Made by a program: the position numbers and the translations under genes | In this document: positions 18,359 through 27,279 of the stretch, one piece after another | Layout of the letters: every line of letters starts with the position of its first letter | Numbering within the stretch: the stretch's first letter is position 1 | The notes under the pieces: model-generated | Database searches by the model: none | What the model was told of the DNA's origin: nothing | What the model saw: only the letters and a program-made list of their open reading frames with translations | From: Paraburkholderia xenovorans LB400 | GTDB lineage: Bacteria > Pseudomonadota > Gammaproteobacteria > Burkholderiales > Burkholderiaceae | Assembly (NCBI RefSeq): GCF_000013645.1 | Contig: NC_007951.1 | Location: forward strand, 2,976,001 to 3,040,000 | Direction: 5' to 3' | Length of the DNA stretch: 64,000 nt

Positions 18359-19132
18359 TCAGACACTGGACGATCGCGGACGACCGAGCTTCACCATCTG
18401 CCGAAACATGAATTGCGGCGCAACGCGGCTGGCGATTTTCAGCACATTGCTCAGGCCCGGACGAACTTCCTGTTTCCCGGCTTCGATACCGTCGATGGTG
18501 TGTTTAACGAGCACACTGACGTCCATGCCTTTCTCCCCTTTCATTTCCTCGGCGAACTCGCCCCTGAACAGCGGTGTCTCGGTGCCGGGAGGGGCCAATT
18601 CGACGATTGACACGAAGGAGCCTTCCAGTTGCGCCCTCAGACACCGTGTATATGCGTGGATCGCAGCTTTGGACGCGCTGTAGATCGGAGCCGCCGGAAA
18701 AGGAACAAACGCGAGGCCAGACGACACATTCACAATCAAGCTGCCCTTCTGACGCAAGAGTAGGGGGAGAAACGTTTGGACCATCCAAATGGTGCCGTTC
18801 AGATTCCCGTTGATCTCGGCTGTCAGATCGTTCAATTGATACTGCTGATCAAGCTTGATATTGCGCATCGCGCCCGCGTTGTTCACAAGGGTGTCTAACA
18901 GAGGAAAACTGGCTGACACCTTTTGATAAAGCAACTCGATGCTCGCCGGATCGCTAACGTCGCTTTGAAAAGCGTGGAGGCCTAGTACGGCTTGCCGTGC
19001 GGCTTCCAGCCTGGCGCGATTGCGCCCGGTGACTATCACGCTGTTACCCCGCGCGATCAGTTGCTTCGCCAGCTCGAGGCCTATTCCACTGCTTCCTCCC
19101 GTAATCAAAACGGTCCTTCCAATCAGTTTCAC
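18359..19132 (-). CDS. Short-chain dehydrogenase/reductase, DltE-like
   Basis: 257 residues, classical SDR: TGGSSGIG nucleotide motif, NNAGAM, catalytic Ser (VSSG) and YSASK. The C-terminal part (VKHTIDGIEAGKQEVRPG) matches the group often called DltE. It is divergent from the HxlR-type regulator, with an inverted repeat between them, so it is probably repressed by that regulator until a reactive aldehyde, quinone or similar compound appears. Confidence 0.87.
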   Translation of the reverse strand: MKLIGRTVLITGGSSGIGLELAKQLIARGNSVIVTGRNRARLEAARQAVLGLHAFQSDVSDPASIELLYQKVSASFPLLDTLVNNAGAMRNIKLDQQYQLNDLTAEINGNLNGTIWMVQTFLPLLLRQKGSLIVNVSSGLAFVPFPAAPIYSASKAAIHAYTRCLRAQLEGSFVSIVELAPPGTETPLFRGEFAEEMKGEKGMDVSVLVKHTIDGIEAGKQEVRPGLSNVLKIASRVAPQFMFRQMVKLGRPRSSSV

Positions 19133-19166
19133 CCGTCATCTCCAGTTGAATTGAGCATTGACGTAG

Positions 19167-19187
19167 TTTGACGTGCATACTGTCAAA
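19167..19187. promoter_or_regulatory. Inverted repeat TTTGAC-N9-GTCAAA (likely HxlR operator)
   Basis: Perfect 6-bp arms separated by 9 bases, 34 bases upstream of the SDR start and 52 bases upstream of the HxlR start. Its position in the divergent promoter region fits autoregulation and control of the SDR-hydrolase pair. Confidence 0.5.
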
Positions 19188-19238
19188 GAGGAAGAAGGCA
19201 CCTGAAAGTCAGATACTTACCAAATGGAGAGTGTGACC

Positions 19239-19673
19239 ATGAGACGAGGTCCGGCATTTACCAAGGAACAAGTTGCAGCCGCGCAATACTACGCCAGCCT
19301 TACACCGCCGATTGACCTCGATCCGCGGATTGGCTCCCTGGTCAAAGATCTAATAGGTCGCGTTGCAGACAAATGGACGATGTTGATTCTCGACGTCCTG
19401 GCGGAAGAATCGCCGCTGCGTTTCAGCCGCCTCGGCGAACGGGTCGAAGGTATCAGTCAGAAGATGCTCACCCAGACCTTGCGCGCGATGGAGCGCGATG
19501 GGCTAATCGAGCGTACTGTGTATCCGGTCGTGCCACCGAAGGTGGAGTACAAGCTTACAGACCTGGGAATCACTTTGGGAGCGGCGTTTTGCGGCGTATG
19601 GATTTGGGCCGCCAACAATCTGGACGCGGTCGAAAGGGCACGCAACGCCTTTGACGATGGACAGACACAATGA
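19239..19673 (+). CDS. HxlR-family transcriptional regulator
   Basis: 144 residues from the ATG at 19239, chosen because GGAGAGTG lies just upstream; another ATG at 19224 has no good ribosome site. It has the HxlR winged helix: DLIGRVADKWTMLILDVLAE, FSRLGERVEGISQKMLTQTLRAMERDGLI and the wing VPPKVEYKLTDLG. No conserved redox Cys is obvious near the N-terminus, so it may sense a small molecule rather than oxidation of a single Cys. Divergent from the SDR gene. Confidence 0.9.
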   Translation: MRRGPAFTKEQVAAAQYYASLTPPIDLDPRIGSLVKDLIGRVADKWTMLILDVLAEESPLRFSRLGERVEGISQKMLTQTLRAMERDGLIERTVYPVVPPKVEYKLTDLGITLGAAFCGVWIWAANNLDAVERARNAFDDGQTQ

Positions 19674-19804
19674 ACGGTACGCGTCGATGATCGATCACCG
19701 CTTCATTGCGTATGGTCCAGCCCCGGAGAAAACGCGACCGGTGCGGCAGGTAGCGGCACTCCGGCGTCCCGGGCTAACGGCGCACGGTAAGAGCGCTGAT
19801 TCGA

Positions 19805-20905
19805 CTAGCCATGAGTATATTTTCGCCTGCAGGGACTGATCACGACCAGCGAGAGCGGACCAGCGTTATCGGCTGCGAAGGCAACCGCTTCATTGGCATC
19901 GTCCAAAGCAAATTCGGTGACGTTGAACTTCGTCAGGCTGACCAGCCCGGCACGAATCATTGAAACCATTTGCGGGATCGCCACACGCGGGTACATCCAT
20001 TGACCTCGAAGCGTGACTTCATTGTGCATAAGCCAGGCATATGGCAGTGCAGGCTCGTCGTCTCCGGTCTTCCTGACTCCCCCCATGAGCACCAAGCGGC
20101 CACCACGCCTGAGCGCCTTCGCACCCGCCAGCACCTGCGACGCAGACGCCCCACGGGGCAATATGTCCAACGCGAGGTCTATCTCCCCTTCCGCGAGTTC
20201 GCAGATTCGTCGTGTATCGTCTACGTCTCCTGTCATGCGTACGCAACTCACCCGCGGACCGAGCAGACGAGCCAGTTCATCGAGCTTGTGCTGATTACGA
20301 CCAGCGGCCACAACTTTTGCCGCGCCCATAGCGAGCGCCGCGACGACTCCGGCGCTGCCGAATCCTCCCGTTGCCCCGTTGACAAGCACGGTATCGCCAG
20401 GCTGCAGCTCTCCAGCGAGCAGACCGCCGAACGGCACCAGCAATTGGCTCAACGCGCACCACTTCCCCGCATCGCGCTCTTCCAGATCACCAATAGCCGT
20501 GACATTCTCGGTCGGCACCAGCATCTGCGTCGCAAAGGAACCGTGGTGATAGAAGCGATGCAGAGAAAGGGCCGCCGGATTACGTGCGGTCCATCCTTGC
20601 AGAATCGTGTCCGGGTTAATGGCATTGTCACGCGCGCGAATGGTCGGGTCACAGTAGACCCAGTCGCCAACTGCGAGCCGTGTGGAATCCGGACCCACCG
20701 CACGCACCCGGCCTATAGCGCCAGCACCCGGCACGAGCGGCGGCTCCAGCAGGTAATTCCGGGCGCCGGAGAAGACGCCGTGTGCATAGCTCGCCACTCC
20801 TGTCGCGACGACGTCAACGATGACTTCGCCTGTTCCAATAACCGGATCGGGTAATGTTTCGATGGAGAGCGGAGTACCGAATGCATTGAGAAGAGCAGCT
20901 TTCAT
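19805..20905 (-). CDS. Zinc-type alcohol dehydrogenase-like / quinone oxidoreductase family protein
   Basis: 366 residues of the medium-chain dehydrogenase superfamily. GroES-like N-terminal half, then a Rossmann fold with NGATGGFGSAGVVAALAMGA and VVAAGRNQHK, which suggests NADPH use. The canonical zinc ligands are not evident, so it resembles quinone oxidoreductase or enoyl reductase members. Single gene; a long inverted repeat lies just upstream. Confidence 0.85.
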   Translation of the reverse strand: MKAALLNAFGTPLSIETLPDPVIGTGEVIVDVVATGVASYAHGVFSGARNYLLEPPLVPGAGAIGRVRAVGPDSTRLAVGDWVYCDPTIRARDNAINPDTILQGWTARNPAALSLHRFYHHGSFATQMLVPTENVTAIGDLEERDAGKWCALSQLLVPFGGLLAGELQPGDTVLVNGATGGFGSAGVVAALAMGAAKVVAAGRNQHKLDELARLLGPRVSCVRMTGDVDDTRRICELAEGEIDLALDILPRGASASQVLAGAKALRRGGRLVLMGGVRKTGDDEPALPYAWLMHNEVTLRGQWMYPRVAIPQMVSMIRAGLVSLTKFNVTEFALDDANEAVAFAADNAGPLSLVVISPCRRKYTHG

Positions 20906-20928
20906 TGGAGCCTCGCTGTATGTCAGGT

Positions 20929-20967
20929 GAAATTCACTAGGGTTGTTTGAGGCTGAACGTGAATTTC
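20929..20967. promoter_or_regulatory. 9-bp inverted repeat upstream of the dehydrogenase gene
   Basis: GAAATTCAC (20929-20937) and GTGAATTTC (20959-20967) are perfect inverted copies with a 21-base spacer, starting 23 bases upstream of the ATG at 20905. This fits an operator for a dimeric regulator; which one is unknown. Confidence 0.4.
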
Positions 20968-21160
20968 GGAAATACGTCTGCTCGCGCTTGCCTTCTGCAC
21001 CACAGCGCGAATCAGTCGGGCCTCAAGACGCAAACTCGTGCTGGAAATGAATCCACTGCACCGATTGGTGCCCGGCGCAAACGACTCCATTTGTCATCAC
21101 GATCGACTTCGACAGCACCTCAGGCAATGTGCCCGGGTATCATCTGAAACAGCGTTCTCG

Positions 21161-21168
21161 GGAGTTTC
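21161..21168. repeat. IS66 target duplication, left copy (GGAGTTTC)
   Basis: Eight bases identical to 23942-23949 on the other side of the element; IS66 elements typically duplicate 8 bp. Confidence 0.92.
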
Positions 21169-21250
21169 GTAAGCGCGAAATTCTCCGCACCTAGGCAGCG
21201 CTGCCGAATCGATCCACGACTGCGTCCGCAGACTTGACTTGCGGACGCAG

Positions 21251-21733
21251 ATGATGACCGACACTGACTTTGACTTTCTCCCTCTGCGCGTAACCCGGAC
21301 GTGCGCGGATGGCAAGCATCGATACGATCCGGAGGGCAAGCGTAAGTTGATCGCAGCCTGTCGCCGGCCGGGCGCGTCATTGGCTGGTCTGGCGCTGAAG
21401 GCTGGGGTCAATGCGAACCAGTTGCGCAAATGGGTGCAACTGGAAGAGCGACGTGAAGTTGCCGACGTTTCACATGATGCTATCGCGCAAGCACCGTCAA
21501 CCTTCGTGCCGGTCGTCTTGATCGGCGAGTCACTGGCATCGACTCCTGCGGACACAGCATTACCAGCCCCGCGGCCGTTGCTGCAACGAGATCCGCCACG
21601 TCCGTCGCCGCGAGCTGCACCACTTGCGCGCTTGTCGGCAACACTGCCTAACGGTGTCGTGCTCGAGCTCGAATGCTCTGGGAGAGACACCTCGCTGGTC
21701 ACGGCGATGATTGCCGCGCTGGGAGCGGGCTGA
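21251..21733 (+). CDS. tnpA: IS66 accessory protein TnpA
   Basis: About 160 residues. The N-terminal helix-turn-helix reads YDPEGKRKLIAACRRPGASL, then AGVNANQLRKWVQLEE; the C-terminus has LPNGVVLELECSGRD. A TTG at 21239 in the same frame is an alternative start. The stop overlaps the tnpB ATG by one base. It is needed with TnpB for transposition in this family. Confidence 0.85.
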   Translation: MMTDTDFDFLPLRVTRTCADGKHRYDPEGKRKLIAACRRPGASLAGLALKAGVNANQLRKWVQLEERREVADVSHDAIAQAPSTFVPVVLIGESLASTPADTALPAPRPLLQRDPPRPSPRAAPLARLSATLPNGVVLELECSGRDTSLVTAMIAALGAG

Positions 21734-22086
21734 TGTTCCGCTTCGACAACGACCTGCGGATCTACCTGCATCGCGAGCCGATCGACTTCCGGGCTGGACT
21801 GAATACGCTGGTGACGATGGTCGAACAGTCGATGCAGCTCGATCCGCTCGCACGAGCCGTCTTCGGATTCCACAACCGGAAACGGGATCGGGTAAAGCTG
21901 TTGCTCTATGACCGTGCCGGCTTCTGGCTGATGTTGAAACGGCTCGAGGTGGATCGTTTCGCGTGGCCCCGTCGTCAGCAGGCCGTGATCGAACTCACGG
22001 TCGACCAGCTCCATCTGCTGCTCGACGGCGTCGATCTCGACGCGCTGCGTCCACATCCCGCACGACAGTACTGCTTCACGAGTTGA
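21733..22086 (+). CDS. tnpB: IS66 accessory protein TnpB (Orf2)
   Basis: 117 residues with the TnpB signature: LHREPIDFRAGLNTLV, FGFHNRKRDRVKLL, YDRAGFWLMLKRLE. The ATG shares its A with the tnpA stop, so translation is coupled. Full length for the family. Confidence 0.92.
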   Translation: MFRFDNDLRIYLHREPIDFRAGLNTLVTMVEQSMQLDPLARAVFGFHNRKRDRVKLLLYDRAGFWLMLKRLEVDRFAWPRRQQAVIELTVDQLHLLLDGVDLDALRPHPARQYCFTS

Positions 22087-22185
22087 GGAGCGGAATCGCG
22101 AACGTCGTTGGCGAACAACGGCCGTCCCGGCTGTTACACATCTCCGTAAACCTGTGCGACGCCGCGCTTCGCTATCGTGAAGCGC

Positions 22186-23790
22186 ATGAAAGCCGATCTC
22201 GCCCGATTGCCGCAGGCCGCCAAGGTCTATATCCACGAACTCGAAGCAGGTCTCGCCGAGCGCGATGCCAGGATCGACGAACTGACCAAGCGCCTCGACG
22301 CGTTGGAAGAGCAATATCGTCTCGCACTGGCCCGACAGTACGCGCCAAAGAGCGAAAAGCGCGAGGGCCGCGTGTTCAACGAGGCCGAAGATGCCGCCGA
22401 CGCCGATCCAGACGGCGCAGGCGACAGTGACATGCCTTCGCTGCCGGACACCGGATTGCCGGAGCTCGACAAGCCCGAGCCGCGTAAGCGCGGCCGCAAG
22501 CCGCTGCCTGCGGATCTGCCGCGCGAGCGCATTGAGTACGACCTGCCCGAAGAGCAGAAGATCTGCCCGTGCTGCGGCAAAACCCTGCACCGCATGGGCG
22601 AGGACGTCAGCGAACAGCTGCACATGGAGGTCAAGGTATCGGTGCTGCAGCACGCGCGCGCCAAATATGCGTGCCGGCACTGTGAACGTCACGGCGTGCG
22701 TACGCCAATCGTGATCGCGCCAATGCCAGCGCAGCCCCTGCCGGGCAGCCATGCCAGTCCGTCGATGATCGCCGCCGTCACGGCCGGCAAGTACGTCGAC
22801 GGCACACCGCTGTATCGAATGGAGGATGTGCTCGCGCGCTCGAACATTGCAGTCAGCCGCGGCACGCTGGCGAACTGGATCATCCGCCCGGCCGAGCTGC
22901 ACTACGCGCGGATTTACGATGCGCTCAAGCAGATTCTGCGAAGCCAGTGGTTGATCCACGGCGATGAGACCACGGTCCAGGTGCTCAAGGAAAAGGATCG
23001 AAAGGCACAGGACACGTCGTACATGTGGGTCTACAGGAGCGCAGCGGACAGCGAGCAGCCGGTCGTGTTGTTCGAGTATCAACCTGGGCGCGGTGGGGAA
23101 CATCCGCGTGCCTTCCTCGGCGACTACGCCGGCACGCTGATGACGGACGGTTGGCCTGCCTGGCGCACGATCAAGACGGCGATGCACCTCGGATGCCTGG
23201 CGCACGCGAGGAGGCTGTTTACGGACGCGCTCAAGGGCCAGAAGAACAAGCCGAGTCCCCGCATCACGAAGGCACTCGAGTTCTTCCAGGCGCTGTATCA
23301 GGTCGAGGCGCTCGCGAAGCAAACGCTGCCTGAAGGCGAAACGCTGACCGATTACCGGTATCGCCTGCGGCAGCAGCACAGCGTGCCGCTGTTGACCGCC
23401 TTCAAGACCTGGCTTGACGAGCTGGCACCGAAGGTTCTGCCGCAGAGCCTGCTGGGCGAAGCGATCGGTTACTGCCGTCGGCAATGGCAGTATCTGATCC
23501 GCTACGTCGATAACGGCCGTCTGCCGCTTGATAACAACGTCATCGAGCGCGACATCAGGCCGTTTGCCACTGCGAGAAAATCGTGGTTGTTCAGCGACAC
23601 GGTTGCGGGTGCGAAGGCGAGTGCGATGGTATACAGCATGATGCTCACATGCCGCGCCTGCGGCGTCGAACCGCGCGCCTGGCTGCTGCATGTGCTGACC
23701 GAATTGCCGCAGCGCGCCGCAGACGCGGACATCAGCGACCTGCTGCCGTTCAATTACGTGAAGCAACAAGCCGAGGCGAGCGTGAGCTGA
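22186..23790 (+). CDS. tnpC: IS66 transposase TnpC
   Basis: About 534 residues. N-terminal coiled coil (LEAGLAERDARIDELTKRLD), a CPCCGK zinc motif, then the IS66 catalytic core with HGDETTVQVL, MTDGWPAWR and NNVIERDIRPF, which hold the acidic residues. A GTG at 22177 in the same frame is an alternative start. 99 bases separate it from tnpB. Confidence 0.93.
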   Translation: MKADLARLPQAAKVYIHELEAGLAERDARIDELTKRLDALEEQYRLALARQYAPKSEKREGRVFNEAEDAADADPDGAGDSDMPSLPDTGLPELDKPEPRKRGRKPLPADLPRERIEYDLPEEQKICPCCGKTLHRMGEDVSEQLHMEVKVSVLQHARAKYACRHCERHGVRTPIVIAPMPAQPLPGSHASPSMIAAVTAGKYVDGTPLYRMEDVLARSNIAVSRGTLANWIIRPAELHYARIYDALKQILRSQWLIHGDETTVQVLKEKDRKAQDTSYMWVYRSAADSEQPVVLFEYQPGRGGEHPRAFLGDYAGTLMTDGWPAWRTIKTAMHLGCLAHARRLFTDALKGQKNKPSPRITKALEFFQALYQVEALAKQTLPEGETLTDYRYRLRQQHSVPLLTAFKTWLDELAPKVLPQSLLGEAIGYCRRQWQYLIRYVDNGRLPLDNNVIERDIRPFATARKSWLFSDTVAGAKASAMVYSMMLTCRACGVEPRAWLLHVLTELPQRAADADISDLLPFNYVKQQAEASVS

Positions 23791-23941
23791 CACAGCGAGC
23801 GCGCCGCAGTCATCGCGCCGGCACACTTTACCGAAACCCAGATGCGGCCATCGCCGGTCAGCCTCGGCCGTAGCGATGCGGCTATGCTTGCCCATCAGCT
23901 GCAAATGATTCTCCATTCGGTGTGCTGAATTTACCGCTTAC

Positions 23942-23949
23942 GGAGTTTC
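23942..23949. repeat. IS66 target duplication, right copy (GGAGTTTC)
   Basis: Second copy of the 8-bp duplication, immediately after the right inverted repeat. Confidence 0.92.
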
Positions 23950-24189
23950 CTGAGTTGGCGGGACATCAATGCCTCCATCACCACTTCGTATGACTTACCC
24001 AATATCTTCGACCGTGCCACGGGGTTGCTCATATCCCCGGCTTTCACAACTATCGGAATCCCGACTGCTTCGCTCAGATCAACTGCCAACAGTCTCGCGG
24101 TTTCCTCAACGACGAGATGCGCATCGACGTTCCGCCCGTGCATATGACGAGAATCGCGCGACGAGTCAGCGGTTCGACAAAGAGGAAGG

Positions 24190-25545
24190 TCATAGCCAGA
24201 CAGTGAAGCGCGTTCCAATCGAAAGTGAGCTCACTGTCAGGCGCCAATCATGCACCGCTGCAATTTCCTTGCATATTGCCAATCCCAGGCCCGCGCCATC
24301 GTGCCTTGCATCGGGCGCGCGCCAGAATCGCTTGAACAGAAACGGAAGATGATCCTTCCGGATACCAGGCCCTTCGTCAGAAATCTCGATCGATATCCCA
24401 TCAATCGTCAACAACACGATGCCGTAAGCAGGGGACGCGTTGATCGCGTTTTCGACGATATTCTTGAGGAGGATGAACAACGCGCTTTTGTCCGCCCAGA
24501 TCGACGGTGCCGCGTCGCGCTCATCCACACGTAACTTCACCTGCTTTGCATCGGCCTTGCGAGCCAGATAGGCAACGACATCCTGCGCCACGTCGACAAT
24601 GTTGGCTTCGCCGAAGTCGAAATTCTGTGCTTCGCTGACTTCGGCCAGATGTAGCAGCTGTCGCACCTGCCTCGACATCAGGTCGATTTCGCGGAACAAA
24701 AGATCTCTTTCCTTGATCTCCGGCTGCAACTCGATCTGCCCGCGGATCAACGTCAGCGGCGTTTGAAACTCATGCGCAGCAGCCGCAAGAAATTGCTGCT
24801 GAACCAGGAAGCCGTTCTCGAGCCGTCCGAGCGCCTCGTTGAAGGCATTGATCAACGGCTTGAGCTCACTTGGAACACCATGGGTCGAAAGGCGCGTTTT
24901 CAGATGACGCGGAGTTATCTGCGCCGCCGCGTCGGACGCGTCCCGCAACGGCTTGAGCATGCGGCGGATCGTAAACAACAGCACAACGCCGAATATAGCG
25001 ATTGTAATAAAGAAAATGACCCTGACCGTCGACGGAATGGGCTTGACCTTTGAACTGACCAGTATGTCTATGAACCTGGCGCTCGTCGCGGTCTGCACAT
25101 AGAACTCGGATTGTCCCCGCAATACCCTGCGCGTCGCGATCGAAAACCGCCGGCCGTCGACATCCGCGTGGGCTATCTTGCCAACGTCGGCAGAAAGGTC
25201 GCCCATCAGCCACGGACCGTCTTTTTCTGCTCCCGCGGATGCGAGCAGGACGTGACCCTGCGCGTCCAGCACACGATATTTGAGCTCGGTGGGCGCAACC
25301 TGAAACAGCCAAGCCTGCCGATCGGGAAGCTCCACATCGCGGGGAAAGCCGGAGTCGTCGAACCTGATTGAATCAATTACCCTGGCGAGACTCTCCATCT
25401 CTTCACGTCGACCCAGAGTCTGCTCCGGGTAGTGATCGAGAACATGGATAACCATCCCGGCAAGCACGGTCAGGCTGGCTGCGAGCGCGACGACGGTCGT
25501 CACCCATAACCGGGCCGACAGACTTCGAATCCAGTGATTGAACAT
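24190..25545 (-). CDS. Sensor histidine kinase
   Basis: 451 residues. Membrane helices at about 11-34 and 172-193 enclose a periplasmic sensor of about 135 residues. After HAMP comes HisKA with His258 in AAAHEFQTPLTLIRGQIEL, then HATPase_c with N box (NIVENAINAS), DEGPGI and GAGLGLAI. It follows the response regulator after a 120-base gap on the same strand and should phosphorylate it. The small gene after it is broken by IS66. A dead paralogue of this kinase lies at about 35.9 kb. Confidence 0.92.
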   Translation of the reverse strand: MFNHWIRSLSARLWVTTVVALAASLTVLAGMVIHVLDHYPEQTLGRREEMESLARVIDSIRFDDSGFPRDVELPDRQAWLFQVAPTELKYRVLDAQGHVLLASAGAEKDGPWLMGDLSADVGKIAHADVDGRRFSIATRRVLRGQSEFYVQTATSARFIDILVSSKVKPIPSTVRVIFFITIAIFGVVLLFTIRRMLKPLRDASDAAAQITPRHLKTRLSTHGVPSELKPLINAFNEALGRLENGFLVQQQFLAAAAHEFQTPLTLIRGQIELQPEIKERDLLFREIDLMSRQVRQLLHLAEVSEAQNFDFGEANIVDVAQDVVAYLARKADAKQVKLRVDERDAAPSIWADKSALFILLKNIVENAINASPAYGIVLLTIDGISIEISDEGPGIRKDHLPFLFKRFWRAPDARHDGAGLGLAICKEIAAVHDWRLTVSSLSIGTRFTVWL

Positions 25546-25665
25546 GGCGGCTCTCAGGTTAAAACGGGAGCGGAATTGCTGGGCGTCGGAATACTCATAT
25601 CGGGTGGATCCGCGGGCGACACGAATCGGTCGCTCTTGCGGTCCGATGGCCGCAGAACGGGTCCC

Positions 25666-26379
25666 TCATGTGCCTTCGGGTCGCGAAGGCTGCTGCCGTT
25701 GCGCCGTAGCGTCCTCCAGGGCAAATCCTGCGCCGCGAAGATTCGTCAGTCGCGCCCTTGCGTTGATCGCGAGAAGTTTCTTCCGCAACCGGTGCACGGT
25801 CACATCCAGCGCATTCGGTGTTACTGCTTCGCCAAGCCCCCACGCGGCATGCTCGAGTGCCAAATGCCGAACAGTTCGGCCACCCGCCTCGACAAGGCAA
25901 AGCATGATCTGTAGTTCGGCCGGGGCAAGCAGAACCGATAGCACGCCGCAGCGCATCTCGCGTTGGCGGGGATCCACGACCACATCCGCGTATGACGCAA
26001 CCAACGTTGTCAGCGTCACCGGGCGGCGCATCAGGGTGCGCACCCGCGCGACCAGCTCGCTCATTGCAAACGGCTTGGTCACGTAGTCGTCCGCGCCGCT
26101 TTCCAAGCCGTCGACTCGATCGTGCAAGGCATCGCGGGCCGTGAGCATCAAGCATGGCGTCATCCGGCCCGCCGCACGCAACTCACGCAGGAAAGTCAGC
26201 CCATCGCCATCAGGAAGACCACGATCGACAATCAACACCGCGTAGTCGGCCCGGCTCACGCCATAGGTCGCCTCCGAGATATTGCGGAAAACGTCCGCCT
26301 CGACTCCCACCCCGGCGAGGGCCTGGCCCACCATGTCGGCAAGGCGTTCGTGATCTTCGACAATTGCAACCCGTGACAT
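25666..26379 (-). CDS. OmpR-family response regulator
   Basis: 237 residues. Receiver with acidic pair Glu8/Asp9, phospho-acceptor Asp52 in VLIVDRGLPDGDG, Thr80 and Lys102 (DDYVTKPF), then a complete winged helix with VTPNALDVTVHRLRKKL and the final GAGFAL. It begins 10 bases after mipA and is followed by its kinase. It is the only intact response regulator in the window and the best candidate to bind the tandem CTTACC sites upstream of mipA and of the RND operon. Confidence 0.93.
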   Translation of the reverse strand: MSRVAIVEDHERLADMVGQALAGVGVEADVFRNISEATYGVSRADYAVLIVDRGLPDGDGLTFLRELRAAGRMTPCLMLTARDALHDRVDGLESGADDYVTKPFAMSELVARVRTLMRRPVTLTTLVASYADVVVDPRQREMRCGVLSVLLAPAELQIMLCLVEAGGRTVRHLALEHAAWGLGEAVTPNALDVTVHRLRKKLLAINARARLTNLRGAGFALEDATAQRQQPSRPEGT

Positions 26380-26389
26380 GACACTATGC

Positions 26390-27208
26390 TCACTTGAACT
26401 GATAGGTGTAACCGATCCTTATATCCGGGACGTATCTCTTCCCGACAAGCGGACTGTCCGTGATGCCGCCGCCAAAATGCGACACACCAACGTCCAGCAG
26501 GAGGCGTTGGTGCCGTGTGAGGTTGTAGTCGACACGGGTTCCCAGCGACGTATTCCAGCTTGCCCGTCCCGTGTACGCCGCGCGCCCGGGGCGCGCCTCC
26601 GAGGGGCGTACGCCATAATAGTAATCAACGTATTTGCCGCTCAACCATTCGACACCAACGTGCGGTGTGATCGAAAAGGTCCCCATTTCGAAGGTCTTGC
26701 TGTAATCGACGCCGGCCCGCTCACCCTTGTTCCCGCCTAGCAGGTAGTCCCCGGAGAACGTCCCAAATGCGCTACGCCACGCGAGCGCCGGGCCGTACCA
26801 GAATGCACCGTTTCTGTCCTCCATGCCATTCAGGATCGGAGCGTCGGACTGCTTGTAACCGTCACCAAAATTAAATCTCCCACGCAACGCGACACTTACG
26901 CCGTCCCAGTTCCCGATCTTCAGGTCGATCGTTGTACCCAGCAAATGCACCCATTTGTCGTCGAAATACACCAGCGGAAACGGCTCGACCTTTGAGCCGT
27001 AACCCTTGTACGGCGACTCTCCGATGCTGACACCCCCGCCAAGCCCCCAATGGGTCACATCGGTCGCATTGTTCAGGATCGTAAAACCAGAATTCGCGGT
27101 CCCGGTTTGGTCCGTGTCCGCTCCCTGTGCCCACGCAATCTCCGAAGAGAGCCCAAGCAAGATCGTGGACAAAAATATACGGCGAACAGGCAAAGATTTT
27201 TTTCTCAC
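26390..27208 (-). CDS. MipA/OmpV-family outer-membrane protein
   Basis: 272 residues. A signal peptide (cleavage after AWA, about residue 26) is followed by a beta-barrel pattern typical of MipA/OmpV: GLGGGVSIGESPYKGYG, RGRFNFGDGYKQSD, then the C-terminal IRIGYTYQFK ending in aromatic plus Lys. Family members act as scaffolds for murein enzymes or as drug- or polymyxin-responsive outer-membrane proteins. It is first in an operon with the two-component system; a strong candidate operator lies upstream. Confidence 0.88.
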   Translation of the reverse strand: MRKKSLPVRRIFLSTILLGLSSEIAWAQGADTDQTGTANSGFTILNNATDVTHWGLGGGVSIGESPYKGYGSKVEPFPLVYFDDKWVHLLGTTIDLKIGNWDGVSVALRGRFNFGDGYKQSDAPILNGMEDRNGAFWYGPALAWRSAFGTFSGDYLLGGNKGERAGVDYSKTFEMGTFSITPHVGVEWLSGKYVDYYYGVRPSEARPGRAAYTGRASWNTSLGTRVDYNLTRHQRLLLDVGVSHFGGGITDSPLVGKRYVPDIRIGYTYQFK

Positions 27209-27262
27209 AGTCGCTTCCGGAAAGTCAGTGAACAGGATGGAACTGACTTTATGGGAGTTCGA

Positions 27263-27279
27263 CTTACCAGTTACTTACC
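27263..27279 (-). promoter_or_regulatory. Tandem CTTACC operator upstream of mipA
   Basis: CTTACC-N5-CTTACC with an 11-bp period, 55 bases upstream of the mipA start. It matches the site at 12756 including the preceding TCGA and an A before the second repeat. The layout is that of OmpR/PhoB-type binding sites, so autoregulation by the downstream response regulator is the simplest reading. Confidence 0.6.

Larger units (their letters stand above)
21169..23941 (+). mobile_element. IS66-family insertion sequence, 2773 bp
   Basis: The ends are inverted repeats starting GTAAGCG and continuing with AAATTC and CAC matches over about 22 bases. The element carries tnpA, tnpB and tnpC in order and is flanked by a perfect 8-bp duplication GGAGTTTC. 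All three genes are intact, so insertion is probably recent and the element may be active. It interrupts a small gene behind a two-component kinase. Confidence 0.95.
21120..24143 (-). pseudogene. Small unknown gene split by IS66
   Basis: Removing the IS66 element and one copy of the 8-bp duplication joins 24143-23950 to 21168-21120 in frame and yields exactly 80 codons plus a stop: MHGRNVDAHLVVEETARLLA at the start and KLPRTLFQMIPGHIA at the end. I do not recognise the protein; it contains GIPIVVKAGDMSNPVARSK. The frame is open a little further upstream into the end of the kinase gene (stop at 24190), so it might itself be the tail of a longer lost gene. As it stands it ends in IS sequence. 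Confidence 0.6.

Noticed and set aside
21097..23916. A 939-codon open frame antisense to the IS66 transposase genes
   Set aside because: It mirrors the three well-supported IS66 genes and has no domain or ribosome site; it is a by-product of high GC codon bias.
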